Shown: positions 6,656 to 15,191, counted from the first letter of the stretch. The stretch: 18,442 bases of DNA from JAICJR01 sp036555755 (GCA_036555755.1 DATBKS010000218.1:1-18442), one strand, 5' to 3'. The notes: generated by a model not told the origin, from the letters alone. Numbers and translations: made by a program.

Positions 6656-8986
6656 CTAGCCCAGGCGATACCAGTCCACGTAGCGGCCGCAGGCGCGGCG
6701 CAGCGGAACATCGGCCCCGCGCTGGTCGGTGCGCGTGGCGGCGACGCCGCCGAGCGTCCCGTTCTCGAACGAGTCGAGCGCGCGGGTGTGCCCCTTGGCG
6801 CCCATGAGCTTGCCGAACGTGCCGAGCTCGCCCACCTTGGCGCCAATCGTCACGGGGGTCGTACCGTCGCTCGTCACCCTGCCGACGACGAAGTAGGGGC
6901 CGAGACGCGCAAGGTTGCCCGGTAGCTTGGCGCTGAAGCCGGGCCCGCTGACGGTCACGGGCTCGCGCGAGACGTACTGGATCGAGATGTCCCAGCTGCC
7001 GCGCGGGAGCTTGAGCTGCTGGGTGGCCGAGTCGCCCGCGCCCTTCACGTCCTTGGACCAGCTCGTGGGCAGTGCAACCACCGGCTCGGGGATCACGTGC
7101 GCGGTGCCGCGCTTGCGCGAGAGGGCGCGGCCGTCGGCGGTCGTGCAGTCGAGCGTCGCGCCTGGCCGCCCCGGCGTGTCCATCACGCTCCGCGGCGGGG
7201 TCGGGCCCTCGCGCTCCCACAGCTGGTACTGCGGGGTGGACTTGTCGAGGTGGAAGTTCGACGGCACCTGGCTCACGAACGGCGAGCGCGACGTGACCAC
7301 GTACTTGAAGTCGTTGAGCGTGGCCGAGGCGAAGTTGTCGAAGTCGGTCTGCTGTCCGGGCGCCCAGTGCTTCTCGGGATTCAGCGGCACGAGCAGCGGC
7401 GTGTAGAGGAAGCGGAAGCGCCCGATGATGCCGTCGCGCAGCTCCCAGAGAGCGAAGTCGTCGTCGTAGTTGGCCAGGGTGCGCTCGCCCTTGATCTCCG
7501 AGCGGAACGTGCCGAGCTGCTGCCACGGCTGCCGCGGGCCGACGGGCGCGTCGCGCAGCGCGAGGAAGCTCGACGCTGCCGCGAGCAGGACGACGACCAC
7601 GGCGACCGGCGTGCGCAATCGCTCGAGCCCGGGTCTCGCGAAGCGCATCTCGCGGCGCGGCGCGAGCAGCACGCTCACGATCAGCAGCATTACGAGCGGC
7701 GCCATGATCGCGAGCCCCTTGGCCTCGTTGTAGGGGTTCTTCGTCTTCGAGGCGACGAACCAGACCACCACCGAGCCGATCAGCGCGGCGGGCACCGTCA
7801 GGTCGTCCTCGCGCCACCACGCCCACAGCCCCCAGACGAGCGCGCCCGCGGCGAGGACGATGCCGATCACGGTAAGCCAGCGGGGGTCGGGGTCGAAGCG
7901 GAAGTCGGAGGCGAGCCAGACCCCGAGCGTCTGCGCGGGGCTGATGGGGTGCTCGAGGTTGCCGAGCCCGGCGGGCGGCTCGTTGGCGTAATGCGAGCTG
8001 GCGAAGTGCCAGATCCGATCGATGGTCGGCAAGACCGCTATGAGGAACGCCAGCGCCCCGGCGGCGAGCGGCCAGATCGCGTCGCGGACCAGCTCGTAGC
8101 CGCGGCCGATGAACTGAGGTCCCCCCTCCCGCACAGCGATCGCCACCCAGGTGACGCCGAGCGCGGCGAGCGGCCAGTAGACACCCGGGTAGCTGTACGT
8201 GTAGACGGTCCCCGCGGCGATCACCCCGAGCGGCACGGCTTGGCGCGCCTGCGGCCAGTGCAGCTCGCCCGCGAACTCGCGCAGCCCGAGCACGAACGCG
8301 AGCAGGAACATCCCCTCGATCGTCTCCTTGAACGCGCCCTGGGCGAAGTAGGAGGCGGCCATGTAGGCGAAGCCGACTAGCAGCGCGCCGATGAAGCGCG
8401 GCCCGCGCGCGAGACGCTCGAGGCCGCCGTAGGCCGCCAGCGCGGCGAGCGCGGGCACGACCATGATCAAGCCGGTGAACGCCTTCTCGATCGAGATCCC
8501 GAACATCGTCCCGAGCGTCCCCGCGAGGGCGTGCGGCCCGATCGGATAGCCGGGCTTGACCAGCATCACATCCTGCTGGACCGCGTGCGTTTGCAGCCAG
8601 TACGACGCGCCCATGTGGACGGACATGTCGTTGTTGTCGCCCACCCCGAGCACGCCGAAGTGGCCGCTCACTGCAAACGGCAGCCCCACCAGCAGGAGTG
8701 AGACGAGCGCGAGCGCGAAGCCATCGCTCACCAGCGGACCCGGCGGGTACGGCGCAGCGAACAGCACAAGGCCGGCGACCAGCGTGAGCAGGCCGAGCAC
8801 CACCGCGGCGGTGACCGTTCGGCCCGGCAGCCGCGCGAAGACCTCGCTGAAGATGAGCAGCAGCGCAAAGCCGGCGGCGGGCGCGCAAAAGGACGCCCGT
8901 TCCCAGCCAGAAAGCCGCCACAGCGCGAGCCCGACCACGACCGAGGCGGCGAGGATCACCGCCGTCGCGGCGTAGGCCCCGAACAC
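6656..8986 (-). CDS. Large polytopic membrane protein, GT-C glycosyltransferase-like
   Basis: A 776-residue protein with a GTG start at 8986 (MFGAYAATAVILAASVVVG, first helix at once). Residues ~1-480 contain roughly a dozen hydrophobic helices. After the third or fourth helix lies an extracytoplasmic loop with DNNDMSVHMGASYWL and KPGYPIGPHAL; an acidic pair in an early outer loop followed by YPxGxHAL is typical of GT-C-fold transferases that use polyprenyl-phosphate sugars. Residues ~480-776 are a predicted extracytoplasmic soluble region with beta-rich segments and a C-terminal RRACGRYVDWYRLG. It sits between the GT2 gene, which could supply a lipid-linked sugar donor, and the acyltransferase array. 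No exact family is recognised; a non-enzymatic membrane protein of the YfhO/DUF6541-like sort is the alternative. A TAACTA hexamer lies 11 nt upstream of the GTG and no Shine-Dalgarno site is seen. Confidence 0.75.
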   Translation of the reverse strand: MFGAYAATAVILAASVVVGLALWRLSGWERASFCAPAAGFALLLIFSEVFARLPGRTVTAAVVLGLLTLVAGLVLFAAPYPPGPLVSDGFALALVSLLLVGLPFAVSGHFGVLGVGDNNDMSVHMGASYWLQTHAVQQDVMLVKPGYPIGPHALAGTLGTMFGISIEKAFTGLIMVVPALAALAAYGGLERLARGPRFIGALLVGFAYMAASYFAQGAFKETIEGMFLLAFVLGLREFAGELHWPQARQAVPLGVIAAGTVYTYSYPGVYWPLAALGVTWVAIAVREGGPQFIGRGYELVRDAIWPLAAGALAFLIAVLPTIDRIWHFASSHYANEPPAGLGNLEHPISPAQTLGVWLASDFRFDPDPRWLTVIGIVLAAGALVWGLWAWWREDDLTVPAALIGSVVVWFVASKTKNPYNEAKGLAIMAPLVMLLIVSVLLAPRREMRFARPGLERLRTPVAVVVVLLAAASSFLALRDAPVGPRQPWQQLGTFRSEIKGERTLANYDDDFALWELRDGIIGRFRFLYTPLLVPLNPEKHWAPGQQTDFDNFASATLNDFKYVVTSRSPFVSQVPSNFHLDKSTPQYQLWEREGPTPPRSVMDTPGRPGATLDCTTADGRALSRKRGTAHVIPEPVVALPTSWSKDVKGAGDSATQQLKLPRGSWDISIQYVSREPVTVSGPGFSAKLPGNLARLGPYFVVGRVTSDGTTPVTIGAKVGELGTFGKLMGAKGHTRALDSFENGTLGGVAATRTDQRGADVPLRRACGRYVDWYRLG

Positions 8987-9088
8987 GGTGCGCAGGATAG
9001 TTACGCCGCGCGCAACTTTTCCTCGCCGCCCGGATTCCTAAAGAAGAACCCGGGCAGCACAGAGCCCGAAAGGAAAAGGCAGCACCCT

Positions 9089-9182
9089 CGCGCCGCCGAA
9101 TGTCAGTCGCCCAAGCGTGGCGGCGCGCACCTGATCTAGAGGAACCGGTCCGCTCGGCGGCTGCCCCTGCCGCGGGGACCGG
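9089..9182 (+). other. Two stable hairpins in the leader of the first acyltransferase gene
   Basis: A perfect 9-bp stem CGCGCCGCC (9089-9097) / GGCGGCGCG (9119-9127) is followed by CCGGTCC (9145-9151) / GGACCGG (9176-9182), which encloses a second inner stem GCGGC/GCCGC with a 7-nt loop. The second hairpin ends 20 nt before the strong ribosome site at 9203-9210. No U run follows, so these are not simple intrinsic terminators. They may be a 5' leader structure, or chance pairing in GC-rich DNA. Confidence 0.4.
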
Positions 9183-9214
9183 CCACGCGGATTCGCACCT
9201 GCAAAGGAGGAGCC

Positions 9215-11290
9215 ATGACGCCGACCACGGCCGTCCGAAAGCCCCTGCGCCCGGAGATCCAGGCACTCCGCGCGCTCGCGGTGTCGCTCGTCGTCGTCTA
9301 CCACTTCTGGCCGGCCGCCCTGTCCGGCGGCTTCGTGGGCGTCGACGTGTTCTTCGCCATCTCGGGCTTCCTGATCACGTCGCAGCTGCTCAAGGAAGTC
9401 GACCGCACCGGCAGCGTCTCGATGCCCGCATTCTGGGCGCGGCGCGCCCGGCGCATCCTGCCGCCCGCCCTCGTGGTCGTGCTGTTCTGCGCGATCGCGA
9501 CGATCGTGTTCGTCCCGCTCAACTACTGGCAGCAGTTCTTCGCGGAGATGCGGGCCAGCACCACGTACGGGCAGAACTGGCACCTCGCTTCGACCGCGGT
9601 GAACTACTTCGCGCAGGGTCAGGGACCCTCGCCCGTCGAGCACTACTGGTCGCTCTCGGCGGAAGAGCAGTTCTACCTCGTGTGGCCGGTGCTGATCCTC
9701 GTGGCCGCGAAGGTCGCGGGCGTCGGGCGGGTGCATATCCCGCGCCGACCGCTCCAGGTCGTGCTGCCGGCCCTCACGGCGCTCAGCCTCGCCTACGGGA
9801 TCTGGCGCACGGCCACCGACCCCGCCGCCGCCTACTTCACGACGCCCACGCGGGCGTGGGAGTTCGGCGCCGGCGGCCTGCTAGCGCTCTTGCCCGCCGC
9901 CGTCGGCGTGACGAAGCTGCGCGCCGCCGCGTCGTGGCTCGGGCTCGCCGCGATCGGACTGGCCGCCGCCCTCTACTCGGACGCCACGCCGTTCCCCGGC
10001 GTCGCGGCGCTGCTGCCCGTGCTCGGAGCCGTGGCCGTGATGTGGGCGGGCTCGCCCACGCTCCGCCTCGCCCCCACGCGGCTGCTGCGCGTGCGCCCGG
10101 TCCAGTTCCTCGGCGACATCTCCTACGCCGTCTACCTCTGGCACTGGCCGCTGTTCATCCTCGCCCCGTTCGCGCTCGGCGTCGCCGTGAACACGGACAC
10201 GAAGGTCGTGCTCGTGATCATCACGATCGTCGCCGCGTGGCTGACCAAGATCGTGATCGAGGACCCGGTGCGCTCCGGTCCGCTGCTCGCCCGCCGCAGG
10301 GCCAGCTGGACCTTCGGCGCGGCGGCCGTCGCCACCGGCGCGGTGCTCGCCGTGACGTTCTGGGGCGCCGCCTACGTGCAGGCGCAGATCAACAAGGACG
10401 AGCGCGCCACCGACCGCATGCTCGCCTCGCGGCCGAAGTGCTTCGGCGCCGCCGCGCGCGATCCCCGGCACGCGTGCAGCAACCCGAAGCTGAAGTTCGC
10501 TGTGGTGCCGACCCCGATCGCGGCGATCAACCGCCCGAACGCGCCGTGCCGGTTCGTCCAGACCCGGCCGTTCCACGTCTGCGCGTTCGGCACCCCGCGC
10601 GCGAAGGCCACGGCGACGATCGCGTTGGTGGGCGACAGCCACGCCTCGCACTGGCGCGCCGCTCTCGCGGTGGTCGCCCAGCGGAAGGGCTGGTACGGGC
10701 TGTCGATCACGCGCTCCGGCTGCCCCTTCTCGCGCACGAAGAAGGTGCTGCGCGTGCCGCTCTTCTCACAGTGCATCCAGTGGAACCGCCAGCTCCCGCA
10801 CTGGTTCGCCACGCATCCGCAGGTGAGCACGGTGTTCTTCGTGCAGGAGTCGGGTCAGAAGTGGGTGGTGCCCCACGGTCAGAGTGAGTACGGCGCGGAG
10901 GTGAGCGGCTTCACCAAGGCGTGGAGAACGCTGCCCGCGAGCGTCAAGCACATCGTGGTGATCCACGACACGCCGAAGGACCGCGACAGCACCGCGGCGT
11001 GCGTCGAGCGCTCGATCGCGAAGCACCGCCAGGCGGGCCTCGCGTGCAAGGTGCCGCGCGGCGTCGCGCTCGACCCCGACGCCGAGGCCACCGCCGCCGC
11101 CCACGCGCACATGCGCCGGGTGCAGATCGTGGACCTCAACCGGTTCTTCTGCGACAGGCGCTGGTGCTACCCGGTGATCGGCGGCGCGCTCGTGCACAAG
11201 GACCAGCACCACATGACGGTCGTGTTCGCGACGACACTCGGGCCGTACCTCAATGCCGACGTCGACCGGCTGATGAAGCGCTGGAAGTAG
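9215..11290 (+). CDS. Acyltransferase-3/SGNH O-acyltransferase (OafA/YrhL type), copy 1
   Basis: A 691-residue protein with a very strong ribosome site AAAGGAGG (9203-9210), 4 nt before the ATG. Residues ~10-390 are the acyltransferase-3 membrane domain: RALAVSLVVVYHFWP with the conserved His30, GGFVGVDVFFAISGFLI, the Arg motif FWARRARRILPPA, HYWSLSAEEQFYLVWP, and FLGDISYAVYLWHWPL. After the last helix (~375) a linker with paired cysteines leads to a periplasmic SGNH hydrolase-like domain. The block I motif GDSHASHW puts the nucleophile at Ser475, and HKDQHH supplies Asp663/His666 of the DxxH block. Such fusions move acetyl groups from cytoplasmic acyl-CoA across the membrane onto surface glycans such as O-antigen or peptidoglycan. 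Gene order suggests the glycan made by the neighbouring genes as substrate. A second intact copy follows after 110 bp and a broken third after that. Confidence 0.93.
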   Translation: MTPTTAVRKPLRPEIQALRALAVSLVVVYHFWPAALSGGFVGVDVFFAISGFLITSQLLKEVDRTGSVSMPAFWARRARRILPPALVVVLFCAIATIVFVPLNYWQQFFAEMRASTTYGQNWHLASTAVNYFAQGQGPSPVEHYWSLSAEEQFYLVWPVLILVAAKVAGVGRVHIPRRPLQVVLPALTALSLAYGIWRTATDPAAAYFTTPTRAWEFGAGGLLALLPAAVGVTKLRAAASWLGLAAIGLAAALYSDATPFPGVAALLPVLGAVAVMWAGSPTLRLAPTRLLRVRPVQFLGDISYAVYLWHWPLFILAPFALGVAVNTDTKVVLVIITIVAAWLTKIVIEDPVRSGPLLARRRASWTFGAAAVATGAVLAVTFWGAAYVQAQINKDERATDRMLASRPKCFGAAARDPRHACSNPKLKFAVVPTPIAAINRPNAPCRFVQTRPFHVCAFGTPRAKATATIALVGDSHASHWRAALAVVAQRKGWYGLSITRSGCPFSRTKKVLRVPLFSQCIQWNRQLPHWFATHPQVSTVFFVQESGQKWVVPHGQSEYGAEVSGFTKAWRTLPASVKHIVVIHDTPKDRDSTAACVERSIAKHRQAGLACKVPRGVALDPDAEATAAAHAHMRRVQIVDLNRFFCDRRWCYPVIGGALVHKDQHHMTVVFATTLGPYLNADVDRLMKRWK

Positions 11291-11350
11291 CGGGTAGTTG
11301 CCGATCCGGCTGCCGTAGGAACCACGGATGGCGACTACGGCGCCTACCCG
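11291..11350 (+). other. Long imperfect stem-loop between acyltransferase copies 1 and 2
   Basis: Outer arms CGGGTAG (11291-11297) and CTACCCG (11344-11350) pair perfectly. Inside them 11297-11308 pairs with 11325-11335 (inner arm CGGATGGCGAC) with one G-U pair and one bulged base. The structure starts directly after the copy 1 stop codon. It lacks a T run, so it may act as a rho-dependent or RNA-stabilising element, or a leader for copy 2. Confidence 0.4.
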
Positions 11351-11400
11351 ATGCGTGCGGTCGACCGCGCAACGAAGCTTGACTGGCTCTGTGAGAAGCC

Positions 11401-13581
11401 ATGCACGCAAGGGCCCACCCAAACGACCCTCACAAGGGCGCCCCAAAACGCCCTTCCCGCCTCATGCAGCGGATTGGCGCCCACCGGCCCGGGTCCGCGC
11501 ATAGCGGCGAGTCGAGCAAGAAGATCCGTCCCGAGGTCCAGGCGCTGCGGGCGGTGGCGGTGGGCCTCGTTGTCGTCTACCACTTCTGGCCCCGCGCCCT
11601 GCCCGGCGGCTATGTGGGCGTTGACGTCTTCTTCGGGATCTCCGGCTTTCTGATCACCTCGCAGCTGTTGCACGAGGTGGACAAGACCGGCCGCGTCTCG
11701 CTGCCTGGCTTCTGGGCGCGGCGCGCTCGCCGCATCCTGCCACCGGCCCTCGGCGTGCTGCTCGTATGCGCGCTCGCCACCTTCGTGTTCGTCCCTATGA
11801 ACTACTGGTCGCAGTTCCTGTCCGACATGCGCGCGAGCACGGAGTACGGGCAGAACTGGCACCTGGCTGCCGCCGCCACGAACTACTTCCAGTCCGGCCA
11901 GGCGCCGTCCCCAGTCCAGCACTACTGGTCGCTCTCTGCCGAGGAGCAGTTCTACGTGGTGTGGCCGGTGCTGATCCTGCTCGGCGTCTGGGTGACGCGC
12001 GTGCGCCACCTCACCGTGTCGCGCCGAGCGATCGCCCTGGGAATGTTTGCCCTGACGATCGGGAGCCTGGCCTACGGGATCTACCGCACCGACAACGACC
12101 CGGCGGCCGCCTACTTCATCACCCCCACTCGCGCATGGGAGTTCGGGCTCGGTGGCCTACTCGCGTTGCTCCCGCAGTGGCAGGGCATGCCGGCGCTGCG
12201 CGCGGTCATCTCGTGGATCGGTATCGCGGCGATCATGGTCGCCGCGTTCGAGTTCAGCGACGCCACGCCGTTCCCGGGGGTGGCGGCGGCGCTGCCGGTG
12301 CTCGGCACGATCGCGGTGATCTGGGCGGGGGCTCCGAAGCCGCGCTGGTCGCCAACGCCGATCGTGAAGCTGCGGCCAATTCAGTTCATCGGCGACATCT
12401 CCTACGGCATCTACCTGTGGCACTGGCCGCTCCTCATCCTCACGCCGTTCGCGCTCGGCGCGGCGCTCCACTTCGACACAAGGATCGCGATCGTCATCCT
12501 CACCGTTCTCGCCGCCTGGATCAGCAAGTTCTTCATCGAGGACCCGATCCGGGCGGACCGCTTCCTGCTCAGCCACCGCCCGCGCTGGACGTTTGTGTTC
12601 GCGGGGACGAGCACTGCGGTCGTGCTCGCGGTCGTGCTCTGGGGTGGCTTCCAGGTGCAGGCGCAGATTCACAAGGACCAGCAGATCACGTCCCGTGTGC
12701 TGGCAGCGCATCCACGCTGCTTCGGCGCGGCGTCCCGCGACCCCCAGCATCCCTGCAACAACCCGGCTCTCCAGCGCATGGTGGTGCCGACACCGGTGGA
12801 GGCGCAGGGGACCCCCAACGCGCCGTGCAAGATCACGCGCTCGCGACCGTTCGTGGTCTGCGAGTTCGGCGTGCCGGCCGCGCAGGCCGAAGGCACGGTG
12901 GCGCTGATCGGCGACAGCCACGCCTCGCACTGGCGCGCAGCGCTGCAGGTGGTTGCGAACGACCGCCACTGGCACGGCCTCTCGATCACGCGCTCCGGTT
13001 GCCCCTACTCGAGGACCGTCAAGGAGCTCCGCGTCCCGCTCTTCGGCCAGTGCATCCAGTGGAACCGCCAGGTGCCGCGCTGGCTGGCGCGCCATCCCGA
13101 TGTGAGCACGGTGTTCGTGGCTCAAGACACCGGTACCAAGTGGGTGATCCCGCATGGGCAGAACCCCTTCAACACAGAGGTGGCGGGCTTCCAGCGCGCC
13201 TGGAAGGCGCTGCCCCGCACGGTCAAGCACATCATCGTGATCCGCGACACGCCCAAGGACGAACTCAGCACGCAGGGCTGCGTTGAGCGCGCTCACTCCT
13301 CCCACAAGGACGCGGGCAGTGCGTGCAAGGTCCCGCGCAGCGTTGCGATCGATCCCGATCCCCAGGCGGTGGCCGCGGTACGAGCGCACTCGCCGCGGGT
13401 CGCGAGCGTCGATCTCAACCATTTCTTCTGCGACAGCAGCTGGTGCTATCCGGTGGTGGGCGGCGCCCTTGTGCATAAGGACGATCACCACCTCACGGTC
13501 GTGTTCGACACCACGCTCGGCCCCTACCTGGCGCGAGCTGTCGACGCGATCGTCCCCACTACGGGAAACGCCGGGGCCTAG
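11401..13581 (+). CDS. Acyltransferase-3/SGNH O-acyltransferase (OafA/YrhL type), copy 2
   Basis: A 726-residue paralogue of the preceding gene, collinear over its whole length. The membrane domain starts at about residue 43 (RPEVQALRAVAVG, then VYHFWP with the conserved His). It keeps FWARRARRILPPAL, HYWSLSAEEQFYVVWP and FIGDISYGIYLWHWPL. The SGNH domain has GDSHASHW with Ser506 as nucleophile and HKDDHH with Asp694/His697. The first ~40 residues are a basic, Pro/His-rich extension absent from copy 1. Neither ATG 11401 nor ATG 11464 has a good ribosome site, so the start is uncertain; translation may depend on read-through from copy 1. Two intact, diverged copies in tandem suggest either different acyl sites on one glycan or different acyl donors. 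The role is O-acylation of an extracytoplasmic glycan, with donor and acceptor unknown. Confidence 0.92.
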   Translation: MHARAHPNDPHKGAPKRPSRLMQRIGAHRPGSAHSGESSKKIRPEVQALRAVAVGLVVVYHFWPRALPGGYVGVDVFFGISGFLITSQLLHEVDKTGRVSLPGFWARRARRILPPALGVLLVCALATFVFVPMNYWSQFLSDMRASTEYGQNWHLAAAATNYFQSGQAPSPVQHYWSLSAEEQFYVVWPVLILLGVWVTRVRHLTVSRRAIALGMFALTIGSLAYGIYRTDNDPAAAYFITPTRAWEFGLGGLLALLPQWQGMPALRAVISWIGIAAIMVAAFEFSDATPFPGVAAALPVLGTIAVIWAGAPKPRWSPTPIVKLRPIQFIGDISYGIYLWHWPLLILTPFALGAALHFDTRIAIVILTVLAAWISKFFIEDPIRADRFLLSHRPRWTFVFAGTSTAVVLAVVLWGGFQVQAQIHKDQQITSRVLAAHPRCFGAASRDPQHPCNNPALQRMVVPTPVEAQGTPNAPCKITRSRPFVVCEFGVPAAQAEGTVALIGDSHASHWRAALQVVANDRHWHGLSITRSGCPYSRTVKELRVPLFGQCIQWNRQVPRWLARHPDVSTVFVAQDTGTKWVIPHGQNPFNTEVAGFQRAWKALPRTVKHIIVIRDTPKDELSTQGCVERAHSSHKDAGSACKVPRSVAIDPDPQAVAAVRAHSPRVASVDLNHFFCDSSWCYPVVGGALVHKDDHHLTVVFDTTLGPYLARAVDAIVPTTGNAGA

Positions 13582-14179
13582 CGAAGCGCGCCGTGGTTGT
13601 CAGCGGTCCCAGGCGCCGCGACGCTGGCGCTCTTGCCCGCCAGCGGGCTGGGTACCTCGCACGTGCAGGCGCGGGGCCGCCCCGTCCTCGCGGCGCAGAC
13701 TGAACCAACGCAGCCCGCCGCGCAGCGCTGCTTCGGCGCCGCGGCTCGCAATCCCGCTCGCCCGTGCCGGAACCGCTCCCTGGCGGACGAGGTCGTGCCC
13801 ACACCGGTCAGGCCCGCGACCGTCCCAACGCCCCCTGCACGATCATTCAGGAGCTCGGTCCGCTGCGGGTGTGTGAGTTCGGCGCGCCGGCCTCTCAGGC
13901 CACCGCGACCGTCGCCCTGCTGGTCGACAGCCACGCCGCCACTGGCGAGCCGCGGCCATGGATCGCGACGCCGCGGTGGTAGCGGCGGATCGCCTGAACT
14001 CGCCGAGAATCCAGGTGCTCGACCTCACTCGCTACTTCTGCAGCACCGCGGATTGCTTCCCGGTGATCGGCGGGGCACTCGTGCACAAGGACCTGCATCA
14101 CATGACCGCCGTGTTTGTGACCACGCTCGGCCCGTTCCTGCTCAAGGACGTGAACGCGCTCGCAAGCTCCTGGCGCTAG
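13582..14179 (+). pseudogene. Decayed third acyltransferase/SGNH copy (N-terminal domain lost, two frameshifts, internal deletion)
   Basis: Homology to copies 1 and 2 begins immediately after the copy 2 stop, around the last membrane helix, so the whole acyltransferase-3 domain is missing. The remnant reads in three frames. Frame 1 (to ~13820) gives AAQRCFGAAARNPARPC and VVPTPV. Frame 3 (~13815-13937) gives RPNAPCTIIQELGPLRVCEF and LLVDSHA, where the GDSH glycine has become Val. Frame 2 (13940-14179) gives HWRAAAMDRDAAVVAAD, then YFCSTADCFPVIGGALVHKD and the normal C-terminus to TAG. Between HWRAA and the xDxD segment about 400 bp present in copy 2 are missing. The remaining short frames could be translated only as fragments, so this is a pseudogene and not a small functional hydrolase. 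Confidence 0.88.
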
Positions 14180-14242
14180 CCGGACGTTCTGCAGGTCGCC
14201 CCCCATTGACACGCACTCCGCTAGCACAGGAGCATGCGAGCC

Positions 14243-15184
14243 ATGCTCTCCCACCTCACAGACGACCGGCTCTACATCACCGACGCAGGGATCGAGACGG
14301 TTCTCATCTTCCACCACGGCATCGACCTCCCCTGTTTCGCCTCGTTCCCCCTGCTCGAGAACGAGAAGCACACCCAGGTGATGCGCTCCTACTTCGAGGA
14401 ATTCATCGCGACGGCCCGCCGCCACGACCTCGGCATGCTGATCGACACCCCCACCTGGCGCGCGAGCTCGCGTTGGGGCGAGCAGCTCGGCTACTCGTCC
14501 AGCGATCTTGTCGAGATCAACCGGCGCGCCGTGATGCTCGCCCAGGAAATCCGCGAAGCGCACGCCCGCGACAACATCCCGATCGTGATTAGCGGCTGCA
14601 TCGGCCCGCGCGACGATGCCTACGCGCCGGAAATCGTGCCCTCGGCCGACGACGCCGAGGCGTACCACCTGCCGCAGATCGCGACGCTGGCCGAGGCCGG
14701 CGTGGACATGATCACAGCGCTCACCCTGACGAACGTCGGCGAGGCGATCGGGATCGTCCGTGCGTCGCAGCGCGTCGGCGTGCCGGTGGCGATCTCGTTC
14801 ACCGTCGAGACCGATGGCCGCCTGCCAAGCGGGCAGAGTCTGCGCGAGGCGGTGGAGCAGGTGGACGCGGAGACGGACTCAGGCCCCGCCTACTTCATGA
14901 TCAACTGCGCCCATCCGAGCCACTTTGCCGACGCCCTCGACGACGGCCCGTGGCTTGAGCGCATCCGCGGGCTGCGCGCGAACGCATCGAAGAAGAGCCA
15001 CGAGGAGCTCGACGCGGCGGAGGAGCTCGACGAGGGCGACCCCGTGGAGTTCGGCGCCGACTACCGCGACCTGTTCGAACGCCTGCCGAACCTCACCTTG
15101 CTGGGCGGCTGCTGCGGCACCGACCATCGGCACGTCTCGGAGGCCTGCAGCGCCTGCGTGCCCGTCTTCTCAGAGGCGCGCTAG
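14243..15184 (+). CDS. Homocysteine S-methyltransferase family protein
   Basis: A 313-residue zinc-dependent TIM-barrel methyltransferase. It opens with LYITDAGIETVLIFHHGIDL, the usual first strand, followed by GMLIDTPTWRASSRWGEQLG. ISGCIGPRDDAY and DMITALTLTNVGEAIGI are core barrel motifs. INCAHP (Cys222) and LLGGCCGTDHRH (Cys290/Cys291) provide the Cys-3 zinc site of the Pfam S-methyl_trans family. It probably transfers a methyl group to homocysteine or another thiol from S-methylmethionine, AdoMet or a betaine; the donor cannot be read from sequence. An AGGAG (14228-14232) lies 10 nt before ATG 14243 but only 1 nt before ATG 14234, so I use 14243; the difference is three residues. It seems unrelated in function to the upstream acyltransferases and converges on the secreted-protein gene with a 7-bp gap. 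Confidence 0.87.
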   Translation: MLSHLTDDRLYITDAGIETVLIFHHGIDLPCFASFPLLENEKHTQVMRSYFEEFIATARRHDLGMLIDTPTWRASSRWGEQLGYSSSDLVEINRRAVMLAQEIREAHARDNIPIVISGCIGPRDDAYAPEIVPSADDAEAYHLPQIATLAEAGVDMITALTLTNVGEAIGIVRASQRVGVPVAISFTVETDGRLPSGQSLREAVEQVDAETDSGPAYFMINCAHPSHFADALDDGPWLERIRGLRANASKKSHEELDAAEELDEGDPVEFGADYRDLFERLPNLTLLGGCCGTDHRHVSEACSACVPVFSEAR

Positions 15185-15191
15185 CGCTCGC

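Noticed and set aside
6612..9266. 884-residue minus-strand frame over the GT-C-like gene
   Set aside because: Arg/Ala-rich shadow without membrane helices or motifs; the 776-residue frame has coherent transmembrane segments and a sensible loop pattern.
11766..13491. Long alternative frames (both strands) over acyltransferase copy 2
   Set aside because: Composition is Arg/Ala/Pro shadow; the acyltransferase-3 and SGNH motifs are in the plus frame starting at 11401.
14206..14211. TTGACA before the methyltransferase gene as a -35 box
   Set aside because: No -10-like hexamer at 16-18 bp spacing; the region after it is GC-rich and already holds the ribosome site. The TTGACA at 5906 was rejected for the same reason.
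13597..14592. 331-residue plus frame spanning the acyltransferase remnant and the start of the methyltransferase gene
   Set aside because: Only its first ~75 codons match the remnant; the rest is out of frame with both real sequences.
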